From positions 310,001 to 374,000 of the forward strand of contig JAJNNC010000004.1 in NCBI GenBank assembly GCA_021730635.1: a DNA stretch of 64,000 nucleotides, given 5' to 3'. The stretch is from Catalimonadaceae bacterium JC749. GTDB taxonomy: Bacteria; Bacteroidota; Bacteroidia; Cytophagales; Cyclobacteriaceae. Shown piece by piece: positions 7,587-14,604 of this stretch. Position numbers and translations under genes: made by a program. The notes under the pieces were generated by a model. It was not told the origin of the DNA. It saw only the letters and a program-made list of their open reading frames with translations, and did not search any database. Numbering within the stretch: position 1 is the first letter of the stretch; each line of letters opens with the position of its first letter.

Positions 7587-8202
7587 AGGGCTTTGGGTTT
7601 AAAGTAAAAAGTAAACCTATTTCCAAACTACGATTTCTGATATCCCGGACAGTGGGTAGGAAATTTCCAAATTCATCTAATGGCTGGTATCTGAGGATAG
7701 GAAGGATTCCATAAACATAGCTCACATAGAACCCTACCCTTTTGTTTTCAAAAAGACTCAGGCTGCTACGCAAACCGACATCCCCGTGACGATAATTTTC
7801 TTTGGCCTTATAGGTCTTTCCTTCAATATATTGTCGTGCTTTGAGCAAGAGCCCTGCTTCCATCCCCAGGTGTATCGCAAAAATTTCTACCGGACGGTAG
7901 GCCATTCCTATGGAATACATCATATACGAAAAATTAACACGATAATTCTTGCCCAATAGCTTTTGTATATAGCCTTTACGGGTGACAGAAAGTTGGGTAA
8001 AGGGATGGAAATATGATTGATTGATAGGATTAAAAAGATAAGCGCCTCCCCATTGATACCCTATCTGACTTTGTATCGTGCCTTCAAGGTGCTCAGACTG
8101 GATTGTGCTTATATTCATACCGCCTATCAGTGAGAATTGTCCGAATAGGGGAGCGGCAACGAGAAGTTTAAGGATGCACAACCAACAAAGTTTGGAAAGC
8201 AT
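7570..8202 (-). CDS. Putative outer-membrane beta-barrel protein (PorT-like)
   Basis: A 210-residue protein with a signal peptide (hydrophobic residues about 5-20, cleavage near LFGQ) and alternating amphipathic strands such as FSLIGGMNIST, NFSYMMYSIGMAYRP and VGFYVSYVYGILP. This is the look of small PorT-type beta-barrels of Bacteroidota. No catalytic motif is seen. Its 3' end overlaps the lipoprotein gene by 17 bases. The start ATG is at 8202. Confidence 0.65.
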   Translation of the reverse strand: MLSKLCWLCILKLLVAAPLFGQFSLIGGMNISTIQSEHLEGTIQSQIGYQWGGAYLFNPINQSYFHPFTQLSVTRKGYIQKLLGKNYRVNFSYMMYSIGMAYRPVEIFAIHLGMEAGLLLKARQYIEGKTYKAKENYRHGDVGLRSSLSLFENKRVGFYVSYVYGILPILRYQPLDEFGNFLPTVRDIRNRSLEIGLLFTLNPKPYARDP

Positions 8203-8264
8203 GGAAAGCCAGCATTTTTTCAGAAACGCAGTGAAATGGGAATTATTTTACCTCTAACCTTTCC

Positions 8265-8828
8265 TCAAGGTGCTACCAATGAAGTATCAGCATTTGTTTG
8301 AAAATACCGGACCTCAGCGTTGGCTTTGCCTTGTCCAGTGAGGGTTATCTTAAAAATATAATCATAGTCCTGATCTTTAATCTCTTCGACAGGTGGTTTT
8401 GCACCAAAAGCCTCGATGATAGGGAGTAGTGTGTCGCTATGCCCTACCACCACCACAGTTTCCCCCGGATGTTCAGTATTGATTTTGTCTGCCAGTGCCT
8501 GGTAGTCGTGGGCTTCATAAATGTTCAAGGGCAGGTTACGTTGTGCTGCCAGCGGCTCTAGGGTGGTTCGGTTCCGGATAAAATGCGTACTGTACAAAGC
8601 ATGAATGGTATCTTCCCTGAATTCCTCTACCAGTTGCTGTGCTCTGGCCTTACCCTTTTCCGTAAGGGGTGGATTTTCTGTGGTATCTGTCAAAACTTTT
8701 TCCGCATGTCTGACCAGGTACACCATGGTGACACCGTTCTGATCATCAGAAGAGGAGTGGGAAGAACACCCTCCCAAAACCAAGAGGAGAGTGAGAAATA
8801 GCAAAAAGAACGCAGGTCGACAGATCAT
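8265..8828 (-). CDS. Histidine-phosphatase superfamily lipoprotein (SixA/phosphoglycerate mutase-like)
   Basis: A 187-residue protein with a lipobox (LVLGGC, Cys21) and the histidine-phosphatase core: RHAEK (R40-H41) as the phospho-accepting motif, an Arg in FIRNRT, and the second His in VVVVGHSDT near residue 130. Such small enzymes hydrolyse phospho-esters or phosphohistidine; the lipid anchor puts this copy in the periplasm or outer membrane, so its substrate is probably not cytoplasmic. ATG at 8828 is preferred over the GTG one codon upstream. It follows the FeoB-associated gene by 25 bases and may share its transcript. Confidence 0.85.
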   Translation of the reverse strand: MICRPAFFLLFLTLLLVLGGCSSHSSSDDQNGVTMVYLVRHAEKVLTDTTENPPLTEKGKARAQQLVEEFREDTIHALYSTHFIRNRTTLEPLAAQRNLPLNIYEAHDYQALADKINTEHPGETVVVVGHSDTLLPIIEAFGAKPPVEEIKDQDYDYIFKITLTGQGKANAEVRYFQTNADTSLVAP

Positions 8829-8853
8829 CACAAAAACATATTTAAACCAAACG

Positions 8854-9042
8854 TTAAGACACTTTTTGTTTTTCCCTGTCTTTTTTAATCTGCTCCTCCA
8901 GTTTTTTAAAATCTATGGCATTACAGCTGCCGCAACCTTTATCACAGATTCCGTTTTTCGGCTTAAAGCTGCGGTAAATTATTTTTACGATATAGGCCAG
9001 CGCCCCTAAAAAAATAAGCCATACAATAATATCTTGCACCAT
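8854..9042 (-). CDS. FeoB-associated Cys-rich membrane protein
   Basis: A 62-residue protein with one N-terminal membrane helix (about residues 5-23), then a Cys cluster C33-x3-C37-x2-C40, then a charged helix. This is the layout of the FeoB-associated Cys-rich family (PF12669 from memory), which sits beside feoB in many Bacteroidota and Firmicutes and is thought to help ferrous iron uptake, perhaps in place of FeoC. Only one base separates it from the feoB stop, so it is the third gene of the feoAB operon. Confidence 0.88.
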   Translation of the reverse strand: MVQDIIVWLIFLGALAYIVKIIYRSFKPKNGICDKGCGSCNAIDFKKLEEQIKKDREKQKVS

Positions 9043-9043
9043 C

Positions 9044-11197
9044 TTAAGCTAGTATTTGGTAAACACACAAAGCAGAAACATAGGCTAACACCGACATGTA
9101 AGCCATCTGGATCAATGGCCATTTCCAGCCATTGGTTTCCCGGTGAACAATGGCTACCGTACTCATACATTGCATGGCAAAAGCATAAAAAACCAATAAT
9201 GAAAAAGCAACCGCCAGGGTATATCGAGGTCCTCCGGTTTCCGTGTTGATCTCTGACTGCATCCTACTTTTGATAGTACTTTCATCCTCAAAATCTTCAC
9301 CCACACTATACAAAGTGGCCATCGTTCCGACAAATACCTCCCGGGCAGCAAAAGAAGTAATCAGTGCAATGCCTATTTTCCAGTCATATCCTAAGGGACG
9401 AATGGCTGGTTCAATCCATTTGCCCATAATACCTGCATAAGAATGCTCCAGCCTGGCGGAGGCAATCGCATTATCCATGTTCTCTTCATCTCCAGGCATT
9501 TGTGCCTGTTCAGAGAGCAGCTGTTGTTCTGCCTGCTCCATGCGCTGGCCTGGTCCGTAGGAGGCCAGTACCCAAAGTACAATAGAAACAGCCAGAATAA
9601 TCTTTCCGGCTTCTATGACAAAAGTTTTTGACTTTTCATAGGTCATCATAAAGACATTCCCCCAGCGCGGCCAGCGATAGGTAGGAAGTTCCATAATTAA
9701 AAAACCTCCTTTTTGTGCCCTGATGATGTATTTCATCAGTAGGGCAGAAACCATGGCAGCGGCAAAACCCAGCAAATACATACCCATCAGGGTGACACCC
9801 TGCAGGTTGATAAAACCCCAGATGGTGCGGTTGGGCACCACCAGGGCAATCAGGATGGTATACACCGGCAAACGAGCCGAACAGCTCATAAAAGGCGTTA
9901 CAAAAATGGTGATGAGGCGGTCCTTCCAGTTGTCGATGCCCCGGGTGGCCATGATAGCGGGAACGGCACAGGCCAATCCTGAAATCAGGGGTACCACACT
10001 GCGTCCATTCAAACCTACCTTCCGCATCATCTTATCCATCAGAAAAACGACTCTGGCCATATAGCCGGTCTCTTCCAGTATGGCGATGAAAACAAACAGA
10101 ATCGCAATCTGAGGCACAAAAATGACAATGCCTCCAATCCCCGGAAGAACTCCCTCTGCCAACAGGTTGGTCAGTACTCCTTCCGGCAAGGTGACTTTGA
10201 CCCATTCACTGAGTTGAGAGAACAGGTAATCAATAAAGTCCATCGGGACAGTAGCCCAGGTAAAGATGGCCTGAAATACCAGAAACAGAATGCCAAAAAA
10301 GATGAGGTAACCGAAGACCCGATGGGTGACAATACGATCGATCTTTTGAGAGAACGAAGTAGTCCCTTTTTCTTCTGTCAGGGTGAGCACCTCATCCAGG
10401 ATAGGCTGTATGCGTTTGTAACGTTCTTTGGTTTCTTCTATCTGAAGGGTGTTCTTGTCAAAATGTAGCTGATTTCTGAGGTGGGTTAATTGCTCTTTTT
10501 CGCTGGCAGAAAGAAAGGGTAACTGCTCAAAATGTTGTAAAACCAGGTAGGCTTCGTAGTAAGTCTGAGTTTTCAGCAGATATTTAACTTCCGCAATAGC
10601 TTCCGGAAATAAGGGAAAAACATCATAAAAGGGGGAAGCATGCTGCTTTATTTGCTGCTGAAGCAAGGCTTTTAATTCATTCAAACCCTCCCCATTTCGG
10701 GCGTTCATCAATAGAATCGGTACCTGACCAAGATGCTGGCTTAGTTTTTTCGTATTGATCCGAAGCCCCCTTTTCCGTGCCTGATCGGCCATATTCAACA
10801 CGAAAATAGTGGGAATGCCCAAGTCCTGAATTTGTGTGAAAAGCAACAGGTTTCTTTCCAGGTTGTTCATATCCGCTACCACAATCACGATATCCGGATA
10901 ATGGGAACTTGAACGATGCAGCAACACATTGGTCACGACCTGTTCGTCGGTGGAGCGGGGATAAATACTATAGGTTCCGGGTAAATCCAGTATATCTACC
11001 ACTTGTCCACCAGGCAAAGAACATTTGCCGCTTTTGCGTTCTACGGTCACGCCAGGGTAGTTGCCTACTTTCTGATTCAGTCCGGTGAGCAGATTAAATA
11101 AGGTGGATTTACCTGAATTAGGGTTACCGGCCAGGGCAACGGTGAGATTTGATTTTTGTACGTTTATACTTTTAGCGGTGGCCGTGGGTGTACTCAT
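9044..11197 (-). CDS. feoB: Ferrous iron transporter FeoB
   Basis: Inner-membrane ferrous iron permease with an N-terminal GTPase. The 717-residue protein has the G1 P-loop GNPNSGKS (24-31), G3 DLPG near 72, an NxxD-type G4 block (NMADQ near 133), then about eight membrane helices with two Gate regions, including the conserved GLACAVPAI segment and CSARLPVY. Its ATG overlaps the feoA stop by four bases (ATGA), so the genes are coupled. No defect is seen. Confidence 0.96.
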   Translation of the reverse strand: MSTPTATAKSINVQKSNLTVALAGNPNSGKSTLFNLLTGLNQKVGNYPGVTVERKSGKCSLPGGQVVDILDLPGTYSIYPRSTDEQVVTNVLLHRSSSHYPDIVIVVADMNNLERNLLLFTQIQDLGIPTIFVLNMADQARKRGLRINTKKLSQHLGQVPILLMNARNGEGLNELKALLQQQIKQHASPFYDVFPLFPEAIAEVKYLLKTQTYYEAYLVLQHFEQLPFLSASEKEQLTHLRNQLHFDKNTLQIEETKERYKRIQPILDEVLTLTEEKGTTSFSQKIDRIVTHRVFGYLIFFGILFLVFQAIFTWATVPMDFIDYLFSQLSEWVKVTLPEGVLTNLLAEGVLPGIGGIVIFVPQIAILFVFIAILEETGYMARVVFLMDKMMRKVGLNGRSVVPLISGLACAVPAIMATRGIDNWKDRLITIFVTPFMSCSARLPVYTILIALVVPNRTIWGFINLQGVTLMGMYLLGFAAAMVSALLMKYIIRAQKGGFLIMELPTYRWPRWGNVFMMTYEKSKTFVIEAGKIILAVSIVLWVLASYGPGQRMEQAEQQLLSEQAQMPGDEENMDNAIASARLEHSYAGIMGKWIEPAIRPLGYDWKIGIALITSFAAREVFVGTMATLYSVGEDFEDESTIKSRMQSEINTETGGPRYTLAVAFSLLVFYAFAMQCMSTVAIVHRETNGWKWPLIQMAYMSVLAYVSALCVYQILA

Positions 11198-11412
11198 GTC
11201 AACTCTATTAAATGGGCTTCATCGAGCCGTAAAGATAAACTACAACCAGCAATCTGCACAGAAATAGGATCGCCAAAGGGAGCCTTGAAATTATAGTGTA
11301 CTCTTTTCCCAGGAAGTAACCCCATTTCCAGCAGTTTGATCGTTAAATCAGACGACTTGATATTATAAATAACGGCAGATTCACCTGGTTTGAGTTGATC
11401 TAATGTTTTCAT
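11194..11412 (-). CDS. feoA: Ferrous iron transport accessory protein FeoA
   Basis: A 72-residue SH3-like protein of the FeoA family, which binds FeoB on the cytoplasmic face and is needed for full iron uptake. Start chosen at the ATG at 11412 (MKTLDQLKPGES), the family-typical N-terminus; an in-frame start 11 codons upstream would add non-conserved residues and reach close to the promoter. Conserved features are LKPGE-, LLEMGLLPG and GDPISVQIAG. First gene of the feo operon, with a promoter and palindrome just upstream. Confidence 0.92.
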   Translation of the reverse strand: MKTLDQLKPGESAVIYNIKSSDLTIKLLEMGLLPGKRVHYNFKAPFGDPISVQIAGCSLSLRLDEAHLIELT

Positions 11413-11453
11413 ATCCTTGGCAGAATGGTTAAGCTGTGTTCGCAAATTAATAA

Positions 11454-11485
11454 CAATTTAGATCTCTTCTAAATAATTACAAAAA
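11454..11485 (-). promoter_or_regulatory. feoA promoter with overlapping palindrome (candidate iron/metal operator)
   Basis: On the minus strand a -33 box TTTTTG (11480-11485) and a -7 box TAAATTG (11454-11460) are separated by 19 bases, the spacing expected for the Bacteroidota housekeeping sigma factor. A perfect inverted repeat ATTTAGA-N5-TCTAAAT occupies 11456-11474, covering most of the -7 box and spacer. A dimeric repressor bound there would block the promoter. The 7-5-7 shape suits Fur or DtxR/MntR-type metalloregulators; which one cannot be told from sequence. Confidence 0.65.
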
Positions 11486-11677
11486 TTTAACATGAGGGAA
11501 CAAGATTAAGTTTGGGATATTTATTTTTTCTCCTTTTAAAAGATCATAAGCATGTAAGGATTCTCAGATAAGAGGCATAACACTGTGGGGTTTTAAGTGT
11601 TAGAAACATATAAGATTCAAGCCAAGTACGTAGCCTCATACTGACCTGAATCTATTGATGTACCTGGACGCCTTTAT

Positions 11678-12562
11678 ATGAAAGTCAGACCCAAGAACAA
11701 GAATAATAGTATTCTGGTCGCAAATTTTCCTGTGCATGGTTGGCTGGGATTAGCCCTGGTCTTCCTTTTTTGGACATTAAACTGGTCTTTGCAGGGATTG
11801 CGTACGCATTGGGGGTTTTTTCCTTTGTGGTTAGGGTACTGTCTGACCATAGATGCGCTTACCTTCAAACGTAAGGGAAATTCTCTGTTGACCCGAAATC
11901 CCACCTATTATTTACTGCTTTTCTTTTTATCTATACCGGTATGGTGGGTGTTTGAAGCTATTAATTCAAAAGGACATTACTGGCATTATTCCCATCAAAG
12001 TCATTTTTCCAATCTGGCCTATTTTTGCTGGGCATCTCTTAGTTTTTCAACTGTCGTTCCGGCGGTGTTTGGCACAGCCGAATGGATGGGCACTTTTGGC
12101 TGGATACAGCTCACGAAAAAAGGGCCACCGATCGGACAAAATAACGCGATACAGGTATTCATATTTCTGGCTGGGATTTTCTTTTTTATCAGCATTTTTT
12201 TGTGGCCAGCTTACTCTTTTGCTTTTGTTTGGATATCACTGTACTGTATTTCAGATCCGCTCAATTATTGGCTTGGAAACCGTACCTTAATACAAAATAC
12301 GGCTTATCGTGACTGGCGCGAAGTAGTTGCTCTGTGTATGGCAGGGTTGATGTGCGGATTTTTCTGGGAGTTATGGAATTTCTATTCTATGCCACAATGG
12401 CGGTATACCATTCCTTTTGTAGATGCGTGGTATGTATTTGAGATGCCTCTGTTGGGGTATTTAGGCTATTTACCTTTCACACTGGAAGTGTTTGCCTTGT
12501 TTCATCTGATGGTATCAGGAAAATCCAAATGGCAGTATTATTTGCAGATACTTCCCGAATGA
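11678..12562 (+). CDS. Integral membrane protein of unknown function
   Basis: A 294-residue protein with about seven or eight hydrophobic helices, very rich in Trp, Phe and Tyr. Two stretches look conserved: FFWELWNFYSMPQW (about residues 228-241) followed by PFVDAWYVFEMPLLGYLGYLPFTLE (about 246-270). I recall a similar Glu-Met-Pro-Leu-Leu-Gly-Tyr signature in unnamed membrane proteins of Acidobacteria and deltaproteobacteria. There is no signal peptide, no transporter signature and no nearby partner gene. It lies alone on the plus strand between feoA and the next unknown gene. Confidence 0.75.
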   Translation: MKVRPKNKNNSILVANFPVHGWLGLALVFLFWTLNWSLQGLRTHWGFFPLWLGYCLTIDALTFKRKGNSLLTRNPTYYLLLFFLSIPVWWVFEAINSKGHYWHYSHQSHFSNLAYFCWASLSFSTVVPAVFGTAEWMGTFGWIQLTKKGPPIGQNNAIQVFIFLAGIFFFISIFLWPAYSFAFVWISLYCISDPLNYWLGNRTLIQNTAYRDWREVVALCMAGLMCGFFWELWNFYSMPQWRYTIPFVDAWYVFEMPLLGYLGYLPFTLEVFALFHLMVSGKSKWQYYLQILPE

Positions 12563-12675
12563 GTTTCTGACCCATAATTTTTCTGCTTATACTTTTCACA
12601 GGTACAGAATGATGATGATTCATTTACTATTACAGGGAACATTCCTAAATTGCAGGCCTTGATATCGTGTGCTGT

Positions 12676-13257
12676 ATGCAAAAACCCAACACAATAGAAA
12701 TTCCACCTATCTTTAGAAACCACCTCACCGGTGACTACCTGGATCGCTGCATTTCCTGTGATACCTATCTATTAGCCGGGGGCATTCCTTATTTTATCGA
12801 AAAAGCCGTCAGACAATATCCTGGGTTCAGTGCGGCAGATGCCTTATTCGAATACGCCATTTGTATGGACTGCGCGCTGAAGATGCGTCAGGAGCTCTCG
12901 AAGATTTCCTTAGAAAGGATTGAGCAGTATTTTGAACAAAGAGTGAATGTCTGGAACAGATACCAGACCTTATCCGCCCAAACGAGTGAAGATCCTCAAC
13001 AGTGGTTGTCTCATTGTATGATCACCGGCAAACCCATGAGTGCGTTGTCAGAATACCAGATTTTTGCGCAGTGCGAAGGCAAGTCTTTGATACTCACTGG
13101 TATGCCCTATATGTTGAGTGGGGAAGTATTAGATGAAATTTCTGAATTGCTTTCTGATCAGTCAAGGGGTGAAATCAATCGCTTTATAGACGAGCATTTC
13201 GGAATTCCTCCCGAATTAAAAGAACCACTCAAAGATCAGCCTTTCCTTTTGCTATAG
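12676..13257 (+). CDS. Unknown protein with paired CxxC motifs, possible zinc-binding
   Basis: A 193-residue soluble protein. Two CxxC pairs stand 35 residues apart (C25/C28 in CISCD and C63/C66 in CMDCA), the usual layout of a four-Cys zinc site or rubredoxin-like knuckle; further Cys are at 114 and 133. The region after C114 (CMITGKPM ... YQIFAQCEGKSLI) echoes the first half, hinting at an internal duplication. No catalytic motif or membrane segment. The ATG at 12676 is preferred over the GTG at 12667. The function is unknown and the gene has no operon partner; fabD converges on it 29 bases away. Confidence 0.7.
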   Translation: MQKPNTIEIPPIFRNHLTGDYLDRCISCDTYLLAGGIPYFIEKAVRQYPGFSAADALFEYAICMDCALKMRQELSKISLERIEQYFEQRVNVWNRYQTLSAQTSEDPQQWLSHCMITGKPMSALSEYQIFAQCEGKSLILTGMPYMLSGEVLDEISELLSDQSRGEINRFIDEHFGIPPELKEPLKDQPFLLL

Positions 13258-13286
13258 TGGAAAGACTAACCTTTGCCGTAGGATAA

Positions 13287-14168
13287 TTAAGCTACGCTTT
13301 CCGTAGCAGCTTGCCTGTCTATTTTTTTGATCAGTCCCTGCAGAACTCTGCCCGGACCGCATTCAATAAAATGGGTGGCCCCGTCTGACAGCATGTTCAT
13401 TACGCACTGAGACCACCGGACGGGAGCTGTTAGCTGTGCGATCAAATTAATTTTGATTTCTTCAATATCTGTAGAAGGCATGGCATCTACATTTTGATAG
13501 ACAGGACAGGTAGGCGGATAAAAAGTTGTTTCCTTGATCGCAATCTCCAGTTCATCATGGGCTGGTTGCATCAGGGGAGAATGAAAAGCACCTCCTACGG
13601 CCAAAGGGATTACTCTCTTAGCGCCGGCTTCCTGCAATTTAGTGGCGGCCAGCGCAATACCTTGATGCGTACCGGAGATCACTACTTGACCGGGAGAATT
13701 GAAGTTGGCAGGCAGCACTACTTCTTCCCGTATACTTCGGCAGACGTCTTCCACCACAGCATCTTCCAGTCCCAGGACTGCTGCCATGGTAGACGGGTTC
13801 ATTTCGCAGGCTCTCTGCATAGCCAGGGCTCTTTTCAATACCAGCCGGAGTCCATCTTCAAACTGTAAAGTGCCGTTTGCGACCAAAGCTGAAAACTCAC
13901 CGAGGGAATGGCCGGCTACCATGTCGGGTTGAAAGTTTTCTGTTGTTTTGGCAAGAATCACGGAGTGAAGAAAAATAGCAGGTTGGGTAATATTAGTTTG
14001 TTTTAACTGTTCTTCATTCCCTTCAAACATGACTTCGGTGATATTGAAACCCAGTACATCCTGCGCTCTGGTAAAATATTCTTTCGCTTTTAGGTTGTTT
14101 TCGTAGAGTTCTTTTCCCATTCCAGGAAACTGAGCTCCCTGTCCTGGAAATACATAAGCTTTTTTCAT
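13287..14168 (-). CDS. fabD: Malonyl-CoA:ACP transacylase FabD
   Basis: Transfers malonyl from CoA to acyl carrier protein to feed fatty-acid elongation. The 293-residue protein has the N-terminal FPGQGAQ loop (7-13), the nucleophile elbow GHSLG with S88, and the catalytic His H196 in GGAFHSPLM; the C-terminal half carries the small ferredoxin-like subdomain. It starts 11 bases after the stop of the DCC-family gene, so the two are probably co-transcribed. Length and motifs are those of a functional enzyme. Confidence 0.95.
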   Translation of the reverse strand: MKKAYVFPGQGAQFPGMGKELYENNLKAKEYFTRAQDVLGFNITEVMFEGNEEQLKQTNITQPAIFLHSVILAKTTENFQPDMVAGHSLGEFSALVANGTLQFEDGLRLVLKRALAMQRACEMNPSTMAAVLGLEDAVVEDVCRSIREEVVLPANFNSPGQVVISGTHQGIALAATKLQEAGAKRVIPLAVGGAFHSPLMQPAHDELEIAIKETTFYPPTCPVYQNVDAMPSTDIEEIKINLIAQLTAPVRWSQCVMNMLSDGATHFIECGPGRVLQGLIKKIDRQAATESVA

Positions 14169-14179
14169 ATGAACGCCGG

Positions 14180-14599
14180 TTAATTTATATCAGCTAAAAA
14201 TTTTTTCTTAATATCCTCCGAAGGATAGCGACAAGTGGGGGATTTTCCAAATATTTTATACCGGTATTTGGCAATGAGTTGATAAATCCAGTCTCTGAAA
14301 AAGACAGGAACAGCTAGGAAAACATAGAGCATAGACCAGGGAAATATTAATCGTCTGGCAATGTGCAAAGCGGCCGTGCTTTTCTGATATATTTTTCCCT
14401 CTTCTATTAATATTAAGCTATGCAGATAGTCTTCCGGAAGACTAAATTGAGCAAGCAATCGCTGACCTGCCCTGGATTGTAGGGGTGCGAATACGAAACA
14501 GTCTTGGATGTCACGGTCAATAATAAAATTGACGGCGCTGTTACATAAATTACAGACGCCGTCAAATAAGATGATTTTTTTATGTTGAGTATCACTCAA
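14180..14599 (-). CDS. DCC-family thiol-disulfide oxidoreductase-like protein
   Basis: The family name comes from the Asp-x-x-Cys-x-x-Cys motif, here FDGVCNLCN near the N-terminus (DUF393). About 139 residues with a thioredoxin-like beginning, FAPLQSRAGQRLL in the middle and CRYPSEDI near the end, as in the family. The start is uncertain. No ATG lies before the motif; a TTG at 14599 gives the family-like N-terminus and clears the previous gene, while a TTG at 14635 would overlap the T9SS gene by 31 bases and only re-read its C-terminal codons. Probably co-transcribed with fabD. The physiological role is not known. Confidence 0.82.
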   Translation of the reverse strand: MSDTQHKKIILFDGVCNLCNSAVNFIIDRDIQDCFVFAPLQSRAGQRLLAQFSLPEDYLHSLILIEEGKIYQKSTAALHIARRLIFPWSMLYVFLAVPVFFRDWIYQLIAKYRYKIFGKSPTCRYPSEDIKKKFLADIN

Positions 14600-14604
14600 T
14601 ATTT

